NCBI GenBank assembly: GCA_945869475.1
Contig: CAMBOV010000011.1
Span: forward strand, 25,875-89,874
Source of the DNA: Singulisphaera sp. GP187
Lineage (GTDB): Bacteria; Planctomycetota; Phycisphaerae; Phycisphaerales; SM1A02
Reading direction: 5' to 3'
Length of the DNA stretch: 64,000 nucleotides
The position numbers were made by a program, and so were the translations under genes. The notes beneath the pieces were generated by a model. That model did not search any database. It saw only the letters and a program-made list of their open reading frames with translations, and was not told where the DNA came from. Shown here piece after piece: positions 9,756-19,656 of the stretch; the stretch's first letter is position 1, and every line of letters begins with the position of its first letter.

Positions 9756-12293
9756 ATGTTGATCATCCCCCTCTCACTTGTCGCTGCACCGTTCATCACC
9801 CTCGACGCGCCGGGAGAGCTACCACTTTCGCTTCACCTCGAGCGTATCTCGCTGATCGCGCCTGACGCAATCATTGTTCACCACGCGCAGGGCAAAGAAT
9901 CGTCGGCGCCGCTCGCTCGCGACCGCGTCGAGCTGTATCGCGCCAATACGATTGACGGCGTTTGGAGTGGATTCTTGGCCTTCAGCCCCAGCGGCGCTCT
10001 GGGCTGGGTCGAGTCTGGCGGCGCGCGACTCGTACTCACAGGATCAACCACTGCGCAGGTCGGCATGCAACCGGGGCCTTGGCACTTCGAAGCTGAGGGG
10101 CGACCCTCGGCGCCGCCACTGGAAAATGTCTGCGGCGTTCTCGAAAATCCGCAGAGCGATGGCTCGCTCGCGGGAGGGTCTCTGCCCGGGGTCGAACTCG
10201 CAACATTGCCGCGCATCGTTGAACTCGCCGTCGACGCGGACTTCGAATTCGTCTCGATGTTTGCGTCGCCGACCGCCGCGAACGACTACATCATCGCACT
10301 CTATGGAGCAAACTCGTTCATCCTCGAGCGCGACTGCAATGTGCGACTGCAACTCACCTACATCCGCCTCTTCGAGAGTGCTGATGATCTCTACAACGAA
10401 CCCGATCCCCTCTCTCCTTTTCGCGCAGAGTGGAATACCAACCAGACGGACGTGCCGCGCGACCTCGCGCAGTTACTCACTGGACGGCGAAACCTGCCAT
10501 ATGGCGGGGTTGCGTGGCTGAACGCTGCCTGCCAAGATCACGGCTACTCAGTCGCTGGATACATGATTGGCTCGTTCGCCAATGCGACGCAGACGAATCC
10601 TGGCAACTGGGACATCATCGTTTCGACCCATGAACTTGGGCACAATCTCGGCACCTATCACACGCATGACTACGGCATCGACACCTGCGCTTCGGGAGGG
10701 GTGCAGCGCGGCACGATCATGAGTTACTGCCACGTCGTCTCGGGTGCGACATCGAATGTTGACCTGCGGATGCATCGAGGCACGGCCGAAGCGGTTGTTG
10801 GATGGATCGTGCCCAACGCCCCCTGCCTCGCGAGCGATTGCAACGGCAACGGCATCGACGATGCGCAAGACATTCTCGCGGGCAGCGCCGACGCCAACGG
10901 TGATGCGATCCCCGATGCGTGTCAAGATTGCGACAACGATGGGATGCTCGATCCAAACGAGATCCTGCTGGGCGCGAGTGATCTCGATCTCAATGGAAGG
11001 CCCGACAGTTGCGACGTCGATTGCGATGGCAATTCGATTCCCGATCTCGCCGACATCGCGAGTGATGAACTCGTTGATCGCGATGGAAATTTCATTCTCG
11101 ATTCGTGCGAGGCTGACTGCGATGGCAACGGCGTGGCCGATGGAGTCGACCTGATCGTGAACGTCGGGCGTGATCTCGACCGCGATGGTCAGATCGATTC
11201 TTGCGAAGATTGCGACGGCAATGGCATCGCTGATCCGATCGACCTCGCAGGCGCACTTGGTCTCTGGACCGTGCAGTTTTCGCCGCCAAAGTTGATCGAA
11301 CTCGATGGACGCTCTGGCGTGCAACGACGGGTGCTCGACGGTGTGACCGCAGGCGCGCAGCTCTTTACCGCGATCGAAACTGCATCCGACGGCATGCTCT
11401 TGCTCGCAGCGGAGACCGAAACTGGATCCGCACTCTTTCGCTTCAACCGTTCGAGTGGGCAGTTCACACGTCTCACTGGTGCGGGAAGCACCTTTCCCCT
11501 CGCACAGAAATTGCGCGTGGCTGCAGGCACGAGCGGCGCGACCGCCGCGTGCGATGTGCTGAACACAACGAGTGCGCGCATCACCCGCTGGAGAGTCTCC
11601 GATGGAACTTCGATGGGAACCGTGGTGCAACTCGCCGCAGGTTCAGCACCTCGCTCATTCACCCGGCAGGGCTTAGCGTATCTGGTGGTCAACAGCGACG
11701 GCACAATCGTGCGCGCCAACGAGGGAGGTTTGCCAACGCCGTTCGCCGCGCTCGCTGCGGGCAGTGATCCCACGGACATTCTCGTTGCGAGCGATGGACG
11801 CATCCTCGTGACCGACCGCGCGACCGATTCGATCCTCGCATTTTCTGCGAGCGGCATCTCACTGGGACGCTTCGACCGTGGACCCAACGCAGGTGGAAGT
11901 GTTGCGCTCACCGATCCACAATCGCTCGTGACATCGCATCAGAATCCCGGAGTGATCTTCGCGCTCGCATCGGGATCGAACGCGGCAGTGCACGGCCATC
12001 GGCTCAGCGACGGCTACTACTTGCGCACGTATCGGATCTATCGGGTCGATGCGGTTGGCACGGATGGCTTCACGCAAGTCGCATCGAGTGCGCTCGACAC
12101 GAACACCAACTTCGAACTTGATGCTTGCGAGCCGGCTCGCTCGCCTGATCTCAACGGCGACGGACACGTTGATGGACTCGATCTCACGACACTGCTCGCG
12201 GCGTGGGGTTCCTCGGATGCCACTGCCGATCTCGATCGAAACGGCTCAGTCGGCGGATCGGATCTCGCGCTGCTGTTGGCAGCGTGGGGTTAA
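9756..12293 (+). CDS. Secreted zinc metalloprotease (metzincin) with Ca-binding and dockerin-like repeats
   Basis: An 845-residue exported protein. After a short signal (MLIIPLSLVAAPFITL) comes a metzincin catalytic domain: zinc motif HELGHNLGTYHTH at 292-304 and Met-turn IMSYC with Met322, as in reprolysin-like peptidases. About 360-500 holds five or six Asp-rich repeats of the DCDGNGIxD type (thrombospondin type 3/EF-hand-like Ca sites). About 510-780 is a propeller-like region, and the last ~55 residues are two dockerin-like repeats (DLNGDGHVDGLDLTTLLAAWG) ending in WG. Upstream in-frame ATG 9579 is rejected because it runs through the FGE-like gene. Substrate unknown. The gene is convergent with a protein carrying the same C-terminal module. 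Confidence 0.88.
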   Translation: MLIIPLSLVAAPFITLDAPGELPLSLHLERISLIAPDAIIVHHAQGKESSAPLARDRVELYRANTIDGVWSGFLAFSPSGALGWVESGGARLVLTGSTTAQVGMQPGPWHFEAEGRPSAPPLENVCGVLENPQSDGSLAGGSLPGVELATLPRIVELAVDADFEFVSMFASPTAANDYIIALYGANSFILERDCNVRLQLTYIRLFESADDLYNEPDPLSPFRAEWNTNQTDVPRDLAQLLTGRRNLPYGGVAWLNAACQDHGYSVAGYMIGSFANATQTNPGNWDIIVSTHELGHNLGTYHTHDYGIDTCASGGVQRGTIMSYCHVVSGATSNVDLRMHRGTAEAVVGWIVPNAPCLASDCNGNGIDDAQDILAGSADANGDAIPDACQDCDNDGMLDPNEILLGASDLDLNGRPDSCDVDCDGNSIPDLADIASDELVDRDGNFILDSCEADCDGNGVADGVDLIVNVGRDLDRDGQIDSCEDCDGNGIADPIDLAGALGLWTVQFSPPKLIELDGRSGVQRRVLDGVTAGAQLFTAIETASDGMLLLAAETETGSALFRFNRSSGQFTRLTGAGSTFPLAQKLRVAAGTSGATAACDVLNTTSARITRWRVSDGTSMGTVVQLAAGSAPRSFTRQGLAYLVVNSDGTIVRANEGGLPTPFAALAAGSDPTDILVASDGRILVTDRATDSILAFSASGISLGRFDRGPNAGGSVALTDPQSLVTSHQNPGVIFALASGSNAAVHGHRLSDGYYLRTYRIYRVDAVGTDGFTQVASSALDTNTNFELDACEPARSPDLNGDGHVDGLDLTTLLAAWGSSDATADLDRNGSVGGSDLALLLAAWG

Positions 12294-12309
12294 ACCCGGG
12301 GTTAACCCC
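12285..12309. terminator. Perfect inverted repeat shared by two convergent stop codons
   Basis: TGGGGTTAA and TTAACCCCA form a 9-bp stem around an 8-base loop. Both arms are themselves the Trp-Gly-stop codons of the two converging genes. It may serve as a bidirectional terminator, although no T-run follows. Confidence 0.5.
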
Positions 12310-14551
12310 AGTCTGAAAGAAGCGCTGCAAGATCTGCGCCACCAACGGTGCCATCACCCGTGATGTCAGCTGAACCTGAGGTGCCCCACTGCGAGAGCAT
12401 CACGGCCAAGTCGGATCCATTCACGATGCCATCCCCATTGAGATCAGCTGGACGATTCGGGGTGCAATCGATGCCGATGAGTCGCACATCATCGACTCCC
12501 GCTTCGACGAGACTGCCGGTATCGAGATCGCGCGCTTGAAATCGCAAACGCATTGTCGCAGACGGCGTCAGGAAGTCTGCGATGCGGATGCGTTTTTCAG
12601 TCCACACTGCTGGGCTCGCAGTGACGAGGTCGACCTGCGTCCACGTCGTTCCGTTGTTGTTCGACATCAAGATCGGCATCGAATCGAGCCCCGGCGCTCC
12701 GCCGAGGTTGTTCGAATACCAGACATAAAACGAGAAAAGCGGATCGGCGATCGTCGTTGCGTTGATGGTCGGCGAAGTCAGGGTTGTCGTTCCATTGTCA
12801 ACGTCAGCAGCACCCGCCGCGCCACCAACGACGCCGAGCCCAGTGATCCATGCCGAGACTCCTGCGACCGTGTTGTCATTTTCAGGTTGCGCCGTCGTCC
12901 CCACTGGATCGCCGCGCTCCCAAATTCCAAGCGTCGCGTTGTCGCCTGTTGCGCCGACCGTCCACAGACTCGGAGTCACTTCCATTGAGTCGCTGTAGCT
13001 GGTGCTCTCACCATTCGAGACGTTGGCGGTGCGCAATCCTGCAGCTGGATCGCGGACAATGGTTCCACTTGCGAGGGTGAACTGCACTGCGAAACCAACA
13101 GTGCTCGGGCACGTGAGCGTTGGAAAGATCGCCTTCCACTGACCCGCACCTGTCGCAGCGAGCGGCACCGTGTTGTTGGTCGCCCCGCCGGTATTGAAAA
13201 TCAATTGCGCTCCACCCGTTGCGATCGATTGACCCGCAGCGAGTGTCGTCGTCACGTTGAATGTGCCGCCCGTTGGCGCGATGTTCGCAGGGACGCCCTG
13301 CGGGTAGGCGATGGTGAGCGGCGCCTCGCCGATGGTCCAGACAAAGAGCCCGCGTTGGATGTCGCTGCCGATCACGGTTCCACTTGGAAAGTACGGATAA
13401 TTGCTCCAAAGTCCCGCATATCCAGTCGCATTCTCTGCTGGATAGGTATCGAACCACGCGCGCTCTGAGGGAGCGGTGCGATTGGTGATGTCGTAAATGC
13501 GAAGTCCACTCTTGTAGTTGCTCGCGTAGAGATCGTTGCCCTTGATGTAGAGATTGTGATCGACCGAGACTTGACCATTCGAGTAGGTCCCCGCAAGAAA
13601 CGGCGCGGCGAGATTCTGGATGTCGATGATCTTGGTCTGGCAGTAGACGCCGAAATTTGCTTCGTCGATCTCGTCGTTGATGTAAAAATACTTGTAATCG
13701 GGAGAGATCCATCCCTGATGGCAGTAGGCGGCGTTGGGATAGGTCGCTCGACCGATCACAACGATGTTCGCCTTGTCCGTGACATCGAGAATATCGAGAC
13801 CGGTGTCGGTTTGTCCGCCACTGAGTCCACCGCATGCAAGAAAAATCTCGCGCCCGGCGTACGGACCCGTCGGCCAATTGAAAACTGCGCCATCATGCGT
13901 GTACTTCGCGCTCCACGCGCCCACATACGCGGGAAGCGCCGGATTCGCCAAGCTGTACGCGCGAACGCCGCTCGATCCGCCGCCCATGCGATAGAGGAAT
14001 CCCGTGGCCTCGTTGATGATCATTGTGTGCGACGACGCGACGCCGCCCGTGGTCACGGTGCCAAGATCGGTCACGATTCCAGCGTCAATCTGCGCGAGAT
14101 TGAAGATTTGAATGCCGCCGCCACCCTCGCTCACTGAATAACAATAGTTTTGATAGGTCTTCATGTTGCGCCACAAGCTGTCGCTCGCACTCGCAGGTCG
14201 AGGCATGAACTTCACAAGTTGCGAGGCTGATGGCGTTGTGACTTCGACGAAGGCGGTGCCGTTGCTCATTCCAAGGATCGCGTACTCGCGACCGCTCGGG
14301 CTGACGTATCCCCACGCGTCACTCGCGCTCGTCGCAGCAGCGCTGATTGCGGTGAATGGAAACCACGCTTGCAAATTGACACCCGACGATTGAAACGTTC
14401 CACCCGCGACTCCTCCCTCACTCGCCCGCCAGATGGGACCGAAAAATGCCGGCTCTTGGTTCTGCTCCTTTGGATCGTCCTCGTGGGCAATCACCATCGC
14501 TGTCAACGAACACACCACGCAGAGCGAGCCGATAACTGGAAAGAGCTTCAC
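12302..14551 (-). CDS. Secreted choice-of-anchor B (LVIVD-repeat) protein with dockerin-like tail
   Basis: A 749-residue exported protein. Signal peptide [22 protein letters not shown], then a beta-propeller of LVIVD-type blades (for example [36 protein letters not shown]) to about residue 420, the arrangement seen in choice-of-anchor B proteins. A beta-sandwich region (420-690) follows, then two dockerin-like repeats ([21 protein letters not shown] and a second copy) ending in WG. The GTG start at 14551 is chosen because TAGAAT lies 6 bases before it. It is probably a cell-surface or matrix protein; the C-terminal module is shared with the metzincin across the convergent junction. Confidence 0.85.
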   Translation of the reverse strand: MKLFPVIGSLCVVCSLTAMVIAHEDDPKEQNQEPAFFGPIWRASEGGVAGGTFQSSGVNLQAWFPFTAISAAATSASDAWGYVSPSGREYAILGMSNGTAFVEVTTPSASQLVKFMPRPASASDSLWRNMKTYQNYCYSVSEGGGGIQIFNLAQIDAGIVTDLGTVTTGGVASSHTMIINEATGFLYRMGGGSSGVRAYSLANPALPAYVGAWSAKYTHDGAVFNWPTGPYAGREIFLACGGLSGGQTDTGLDILDVTDKANIVVIGRATYPNAAYCHQGWISPDYKYFYINDEIDEANFGVYCQTKIIDIQNLAAPFLAGTYSNGQVSVDHNLYIKGNDLYASNYKSGLRIYDITNRTAPSERAWFDTYPAENATGYAGLWSNYPYFPSGTVIGSDIQRGLFVWTIGEAPLTIAYPQGVPANIAPTGGTFNVTTTLAAGQSIATGGAQLIFNTGGATNNTVPLAATGAGQWKAIFPTLTCPSTVGFAVQFTLASGTIVRDPAAGLRTANVSNGESTSYSDSMEVTPSLWTVGATGDNATLGIWERGDPVGTTAQPENDNTVAGVSAWITGLGVVGGAAGAADVDNGTTTLTSPTINATTIADPLFSFYVWYSNNLGGAPGLDSMPILMSNNNGTTWTQVDLVTASPAVWTEKRIRIADFLTPSATMRLRFQARDLDTGSLVEAGVDDVRLIGIDCTPNRPADLNGDGIVNGSDLAVMLSQWGTSGSADITGDGTVGGADLAALLSDWG

Positions 14552-14557
14552 TGACGC

Positions 14558-14563
14558 ATTCTA
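14558..14563 (-). promoter_or_regulatory. Putative -10 box of the LVIVD protein gene
   Basis: TAGAAT, 6 bases before GTG 14551. Confidence 0.55.
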
Positions 14564-14588
14564 CACCCGTGGCGGACCAATTCAACTT

Positions 14589-15845
14589 CTAGTTGGAGGT
14601 CTTGGGCGACACTTTCGACCCAATCCACGGGTCGACGGTCCACTGAGTGGGAGGCGGTGCACCGTCGAGACTCCTCAGGAATGCGAGAAGTGCGGTGATT
14701 TCTTCGGTCGTGAGATTTGTCTTTCGCAGCACCGATTCGCGGTGGTGATCCATCGTGACTGCGCCCTCGAGAGTGCTATAAAAATGCAGCACTTCCTCAA
14801 GAGTTGCAAATTGCCCTTGATGAAAATAAGGGGCGGTTTTCGTGACATTTCGAAGGGATGGCGTTCGAAAAGCTCCCCACTGATCGGGTCGAGCGACCAA
14901 TGCCTCGACAATCTTCGCCTGTTCACTCTCTGGCGCATCCGAATACAAGCCACTCGAGCGAAAAGCGCTCGACTGTAGTTTCGCAACCGCGCCAAACCGG
15001 GCTGAGTCGGCGATGAGATCGTTGCGAGGTGCCGCGCCAAGTGCGTGAAACTCTCCATCGCTCAACAGCGGACCGATGTGGCACTGCCAGCACTCGGCGC
15101 GACTCGTGAAGGTGTCAAGTCCTCGCTGCGCTTCAATCGAGAACTCTTCTGGTGCGACGAGCGCAAGCGCCCGCGGAGTTCCTGCGGCTCGCCACCTTTC
15201 GACCCATCGATCGAAGAGGCTCGGCCCCGTGACGAGTCGGCGCTCATACGCAGCGATCGCCTTGCCAATATTCGCAACGACCGTTTCACTCTGCGCGGTC
15301 GAGAGAGGTGACGAAGGCATGAGACCAAACACCTGCTCGTACTGAGTTCGCAGGATCGATTCGCCTCGAACCCGCTCGATGACGTGTTCGAATGAACTCC
15401 CCATCTCGCGTGGATGCAACATCGGTCCATGCGGTTGACTCCACAGCGAATCGAACTGACCATCCCAGTTGAACCACTGCTGATGTGCGCTGTCGAGAAT
15501 CGAGAGGGTGTTGCGAACGCCTTGTGAAATGCCACGATTCAGTGGCAATCCATCGGTGAATGCGCGAGCTGGGTCGTGGCAGGTTGCGCACGAAATCTCG
15601 CCACCCTTGGAGAGTTTGGGATCGAAGAAGAGAAACTGCCCAAGCTGCGCGGCGGCCAGATTGTCGGCGGAGCGATTCGTTGGATCGGCTGGCACGACCC
15701 CTGGAAACCCCATCTCTTTGACGAGTTCGACCTGCGCATTCGTGAGGTGCACGGGAGAAGGGTTTGCCGGCGTGCGTTGCACGGGCGAGTCGCACCCAGC
15801 GACGAGCAACAGCAGCGACGCGACTACGGAAGTGTGATGTTCCAC
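14589..15845 (-). CDS. Di-haem cytochrome c peroxidase family lipoprotein (CcpA/MauG type)
   Basis: A 418-residue protein with a lipoprotein signal (LLLLVAGC), so it should be anchored at the outer face of a membrane. There are two c-type haem motifs, CATCH (about 86-90) and CWQCH (about 254-258), with downstream Met/His ligand regions and PSLRNVTKTAPYFHQGQ, typical of bacterial di-haem peroxidases. These reduce hydrogen peroxide, or in MauG-like members oxidise a protein side chain. The start overlaps the preceding FixH/YtkA-like gene by 22 bases. Third gene of a minus-strand unit starting at the NHL protein. Confidence 0.9.
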   Translation of the reverse strand: MEHHTSVVASLLLLVAGCDSPVQRTPANPSPVHLTNAQVELVKEMGFPGVVPADPTNRSADNLAAAQLGQFLFFDPKLSKGGEISCATCHDPARAFTDGLPLNRGISQGVRNTLSILDSAHQQWFNWDGQFDSLWSQPHGPMLHPREMGSSFEHVIERVRGESILRTQYEQVFGLMPSSPLSTAQSETVVANIGKAIAAYERRLVTGPSLFDRWVERWRAAGTPRALALVAPEEFSIEAQRGLDTFTSRAECWQCHIGPLLSDGEFHALGAAPRNDLIADSARFGAVAKLQSSAFRSSGLYSDAPESEQAKIVEALVARPDQWGAFRTPSLRNVTKTAPYFHQGQFATLEEVLHFYSTLEGAVTMDHHRESVLRKTNLTTEEITALLAFLRSLDGAPPPTQWTVDPWIGSKVSPKTSN

Positions 15846-16261
15846 TGCGCGCGCTCCACCGTTGTTCCATCGTCGATGTCGACATCGACTTCCCAGCGAC
15901 CCGACATATGAAAAAGCATCCCCTCTGCAGTGGCGAGTGCCGATCCCACCGCACCAGTAGTGAGCGCGATGATCGGCGCGACATTCATCCCGTGCAAGTG
16001 CTCTGGCATCTGCGCATCAACTAGCACCGCGGTGGGAGTTTCCTGTGGATCGCCCGTCGATTCGATCTGAAGTTCGATCGTGAATCGCTTGCGCGCGAGC
16101 GGAAGTTCGGCGGGTTTTCCTTCGACGAGCAACCTCCAACGAACAATCCACGAACCGTCGTTGCTGGCGACCTCGTTCCAACGCGGCTCATCGCGAGGCG
16201 ACGCGGCATCGTGCGACGCGTGCGCGACGAGCAAGACGATCACGCACAGGATGAGCTTCAC
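15824..16261 (-). CDS. FixH/YtkA-like periplasmic domain protein
   Basis: A 145-residue exported protein. GTG 16261 overlaps the upstream stop as GTGA and gives the signal KLILCVIVLLVAHAS. The rest is one Ig-like beta domain whose features (RFTIELQIES, VDAQMPEHLHGMN, GMLFHMSGRWEVDVDI) match YtkA/FixH-type domains, which often accompany copper or haem-protein assembly. With a di-haem peroxidase downstream it could help mature or hold that enzyme (inference). An in-frame ATG at 16372 is rejected because it would lie deep inside the upstream gene. Confidence 0.72.
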   Translation of the reverse strand: MKLILCVIVLLVAHASHDAASPRDEPRWNEVASNDGSWIVRWRLLVEGKPAELPLARKRFTIELQIESTGDPQETPTAVLVDAQMPEHLHGMNVAPIIALTTGAVGSALATAEGMLFHMSGRWEVDVDIDDGTTVERAQWNITLP

Positions 16262-18312
16262 TGGGTCGCTCCTTTCACCGCTGGGGCGTCTGGTTTCTTT
16301 CGAATCTTCAGCACTTCGTCTGCCGTTCGCGGTCGTGTGTAGGTGCGTCCGAGACTGAAGGTGAGTTTCCACTCGCCGCTCGCAGTGAACTCTTGACCTC
16401 GGTGATTTCCAGTGTCGACAACGTACATCTCACCGCCCTCACCTCGCGCGCATGCACCGGGCAACCAGAACATCCCATCGGCAACGCCAGATGATCCCAG
16501 TGTGTTGGTGGTGCCGTCTGCACGACAGACGACGATCGAATCGTTCATCGCATCGACCACCCACCATTGACCAGCGGGGCCGGCGGCGAGGTTGCGCGCG
16601 TTGACAGTTGCTGGCAACGCGATGATTCCTGCAGGTTTCCACTCGTTGTCTGCGAAGCGATAGAGGCAGATGACGGCAGGCTTGTCGAAGAGCACGCCGA
16701 CGAGTGCGTCATCGGCGCAGGCAATGGCGACGGCGCTCGCCGTGGTGTCGGGCGCCGTGATCGGCAGCGTCGTTGCAATTCGAAGCGATCGATCGAGCGT
16801 GACGATGCGCGGACCCTCACAGCACAGCGCGACGATTCCGAGCGCATCACTCTGGGCGATCGAGACAATCGTCGCGTCACGTGGAAGGTCAAGTCGCGCG
16901 TACGAACGAGTCTTGACGAGTTTTCCCATGAACGGTTCGAAGATCACCTCGGCGGGAGGCGCAGTCAGCTCGAAGAGCGCAAGGCGTTGATTCGCGCCGT
17001 CGGCGATGAGCAACCGTCGTCCCTCGTTCAGTGCAACCATCGCGTCGATGCGTCCCGTTTCGTGAGGCTTGACTCCTGCGCCTGAAAGCGTCGAAACGTG
17101 GATCGGTTGTCCGCGCGAGAGATCGAAGACAACGATCGTCGCCGACTCGGGATCGTGAAGAAACAGGCGCTTTCCTGCGCGCGCTGCACTCCCGCCGAAG
17201 TGGCTCTGCACTCCTTCGAGCTTGGGCAGAACGAGTCGCAGATCGGCAGGCTCTTCAGTGGCACGCGGCTCAAACGCCTGCACTCGTCGCTCGAATGGCT
17301 CGCAGACAACCGCGAGCGCGCCGCGCTGCGCTCCTCGCGCAACGTCTCGCGCCACTGCGATCGAAACTGGATAGTGCACCGCTCCCTCGCCCGCGCGAGG
17401 AAAGACCGCGTGTTGTCCGTAGGCAAGTTTTCCCTCACCCTTGGTCGCGGCGGCGTGCGACTGACGCGCGATCCGGTGATTGAATTGATCGGCGATCCAG
17501 AGCCATTCACCGTCGCCCGCGAGCCCCATTGGATGGTTGAACAATCCAGGAAATGGACCGCGGCCGCCCCATGAGAGAGATGACACAGCGGATGCAGTCA
17601 CCGTGGGCGCCCCTGTCGCGACCGCGGCAGCATCACCGAGGTCGAGAATGAAAATCTCGTGCTGCTCACTCGCGCTCACGGCGAGCAGGCCGCTGCCGAC
17701 AAACGCGACCTGCGAAGGCAGCGCGCGCGATCCATCTTTCATCGGAAACGATTCGCGCGAGATCCGGCGAAGTTCTTCGCCTGCGGCAGAGATGAGAATG
17801 ATTTCGTGGCACCCCTCGTCGACGAGTGCAACGCACTGCGTCGCTGCGCCACTCACTGCGCGCCCGAGACTTCCTACGGCGATCGACGTCGGCTGCCCAA
17901 AGGCGACGGCCGGCGCGAACCGACTGACCCACTCTCCCCTGCTCGAGAAGTGGTCGACGCAACGCCGCCGCGCGTCGGCAACGAGCAGCGATCCATCTGC
18001 AAGTGCCGCAATTCCAGCAGGTTTCACGAGTGTTTCGGTGCCTGCGGTCGACGTCTTCCAGAGGCGCGATCCATCTGTCGCGCAGAGACCAACAATCTCA
18101 CCACATCCATCGGCGACCGCGACGAGACCCTCCTGTGTGATGGCGACTGCGACGGGCTCGTGCAATCCTGCACTCTGCCAGAGAAAGGGGCCCGCGAGTT
18201 CGCTCGACGATGGAACCGCAACGGGCACCTGTTGTGCGAGCGGTGTCGACGAGAGTGCGCAGAGAAGAGCGACAACCATCACGCGTGCGAGTCTAGTGCG
18301 ATACTCTCGCAT
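16258..18312 (-). CDS. Secreted NHL-repeat beta-propeller protein
   Basis: About 684 residues: a signal peptide (RTRLARVMVVALLCALSS) followed by many NHL-like blades, for example LVKPAGIAALADGSLLVADA, LFNHPMGLAGDGEWLWIADQ and MYVVDTGNHRGQEF near the end. No enzyme motif is seen; such proteins usually bind ligands or partner proteins. It is translationally coupled (GTGA) to the FixH/YtkA-like gene. The start is uncertain: ATG 18312 gives the best signal peptide but leaves 2 bases to the divergent antiporter start; GTG 18282 or ATG 18279 sit 7 and 10 bases after a TAGACT box. Confidence 0.78.
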   Translation of the reverse strand: MREYRTRLARVMVVALLCALSSTPLAQQVPVAVPSSSELAGPFLWQSAGLHEPVAVAITQEGLVAVADGCGEIVGLCATDGSRLWKTSTAGTETLVKPAGIAALADGSLLVADARRRCVDHFSSRGEWVSRFAPAVAFGQPTSIAVGSLGRAVSGAATQCVALVDEGCHEIILISAAGEELRRISRESFPMKDGSRALPSQVAFVGSGLLAVSASEQHEIFILDLGDAAAVATGAPTVTASAVSSLSWGGRGPFPGLFNHPMGLAGDGEWLWIADQFNHRIARQSHAAATKGEGKLAYGQHAVFPRAGEGAVHYPVSIAVARDVARGAQRGALAVVCEPFERRVQAFEPRATEEPADLRLVLPKLEGVQSHFGGSAARAGKRLFLHDPESATIVVFDLSRGQPIHVSTLSGAGVKPHETGRIDAMVALNEGRRLLIADGANQRLALFELTAPPAEVIFEPFMGKLVKTRSYARLDLPRDATIVSIAQSDALGIVALCCEGPRIVTLDRSLRIATTLPITAPDTTASAVAIACADDALVGVLFDKPAVICLYRFADNEWKPAGIIALPATVNARNLAAGPAGQWWVVDAMNDSIVVCRADGTTNTLGSSGVADGMFWLPGACARGEGGEMYVVDTGNHRGQEFTASGEWKLTFSLGRTYTRPRTADEVLKIRKKPDAPAVKGATQ
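18290..18305. promoter_or_regulatory. Face-to-face -10-like boxes between NHL and antiporter genes
   Basis: TAGACT on the minus strand (18295 to 18290) and GATACT on the plus strand (18300-18305), the latter 9 bases before ATG 18315. They are too close for both to be used at once. Confidence 0.45.
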
Positions 18313-18314
18313 GC

Positions 18315-19646
18315 ATGGTCGAACTCCAACCATTCTGGCCGCTCGGAACAGTTCCGTTTCTTGTCCTCTTGCTCTGCATCGCGGTGCTTCCGCTGCTGCC
18401 CGCGACGGGTCACTGGTGGCATGCCAACAAAAACAAGGCGATCGTCGCGTGTGGTTGCGGACTCATCACGTTGCTCTTTCTTGCCGTGACCCGAACGGTC
18501 GGCGACGCTGGGCATGTCTTGGCTCACACTCTGCTCGAGGAGTACATCCCGTTCATGGTGCTGCTTGGTTCGCTCTATGTCGTTGCGGGCGGCATCGTGC
18601 TGCGCGGCCAACTCGCGGCGACTCCAAAGATAAACACGATGATCCTTGCCAGCGGAGCCCTGCTTGCGAGCCTCCTTGGAACCACCGGCGCGAGCATGTT
18701 GCTCATTCGATTGCTGCTCGACACCAACCGCAGTCGCACGCGCGTCGCACACACCGTTGTCTTCTTCATCTTTCTCGCCGCCAACGTCGGCGGCACACTC
18801 TTGCCTATCGGCGATCCCCCGCTCTTTCTGGGATATCTCAGGGGAGTTCCATTTCTTTGGACGCTGCAACTCTGGCAACCCTGGCTCTTCACGGTCGCCG
18901 TGCTGCTCGCGATCTACTACGCGATCGACTCATGGATGTTGCGACATGAAGCCGCGCGCCCCGAAGCAGCGCTCGTTCATTCCCCCCCTTCACTGCAGTG
19001 CACTGGACGGATCAACTTTCTCTGGCTCGGCGGAATTCTCGCGAGCGTGCTTTTGCTCGTGCCCGGATCCTCACTCTTTGGAAGCGAACTGCTCGTGCCA
19101 AACTTTGCCCGCGAAGGGGCGCTCGCGGCCTTCACACTGCTGAGCCTCGTCACGACCTCAAAGAAACTCCGCGCGGAGAACTCGTTTTCCTGGGGACCGA
19201 TCGTCGAGGTTGCCGTGCTCTTCATCGGCATTTTCGTTTCGATGCAAGTGCCCCTTGAAGTGCTCAACCACCGCGGCGCGGAGCTCGGCATGACGACTCC
19301 GACGCAGTTCTTCTGGATCACTGGACTCCTCTCGAGCGTGCTCGACAATGCACCGACCTACCTCGTCTTCCTGACGACTGCAACGGCGCTGCCACCCGGA
19401 ACGACCAGCGCGATGGTCGAGCTTTCGCAAGGGGTTTCAGTGAGCTCAGACTTACTCGAGGCGATCTCGCTCGGTGCTGTGTTCATGGGCGCGCTGACCT
19501 ACATCGGCAACGGACCCAACTTCATGGTGAAGGCGATCGCTGAAGAGCGCGGGGTCAAAATGCCGAGTTTCTTCGGCTATTGTGGATGGTCTCTCGCCGT
19601 GCTCGTCCCCGTGTTGGGGATCACAGGGCTGCTGTTCGTCGGCTGA
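18315..19646 (+). CDS. Sodium:proton antiporter, NhaD/ArsB-permease type
   Basis: A 443-residue inner-membrane protein with about 11-12 hydrophobic segments. Characteristic motifs are FLAANVGGTLLPIGDPPLFL (150s-170s) and a second half-repeat SSVLDNAPTYLVFL (near 338), the inverted-repeat core of ion-transporter superfamily carriers of the NhaD type, plus NGPNFMVKAIAEERG near the end. It probably exchanges cytoplasmic Na+ for H+. ATG 18315 gives the expected short N-terminus. It stands alone on the plus strand and is convergent with a lipoprotein gene 10 bases downstream. Confidence 0.88.
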   Translation: MVELQPFWPLGTVPFLVLLLCIAVLPLLPATGHWWHANKNKAIVACGCGLITLLFLAVTRTVGDAGHVLAHTLLEEYIPFMVLLGSLYVVAGGIVLRGQLAATPKINTMILASGALLASLLGTTGASMLLIRLLLDTNRSRTRVAHTVVFFIFLAANVGGTLLPIGDPPLFLGYLRGVPFLWTLQLWQPWLFTVAVLLAIYYAIDSWMLRHEAARPEAALVHSPPSLQCTGRINFLWLGGILASVLLLVPGSSLFGSELLVPNFAREGALAAFTLLSLVTTSKKLRAENSFSWGPIVEVAVLFIGIFVSMQVPLEVLNHRGAELGMTTPTQFFWITGLLSSVLDNAPTYLVFLTTATALPPGTTSAMVELSQGVSVSSDLLEAISLGAVFMGALTYIGNGPNFMVKAIAEERGVKMPSFFGYCGWSLAVLVPVLGITGLLFVG

Positions 19647-19656
19647 ACGCGCGCAT

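Noticed and set aside
10548..11630. 360-codon minus-strand frame in the metzincin gene
   Set aside because: Lies antisense to Asp-rich Ca-binding repeats, which mirror as Ile/Ala/Val strings; no start context or homology.
17537..18949. 470-codon plus-strand frame across the NHL gene and antiporter
   Set aside because: Crosses two well-supported genes in other frames; Arg/Ser/His-rich shadow.
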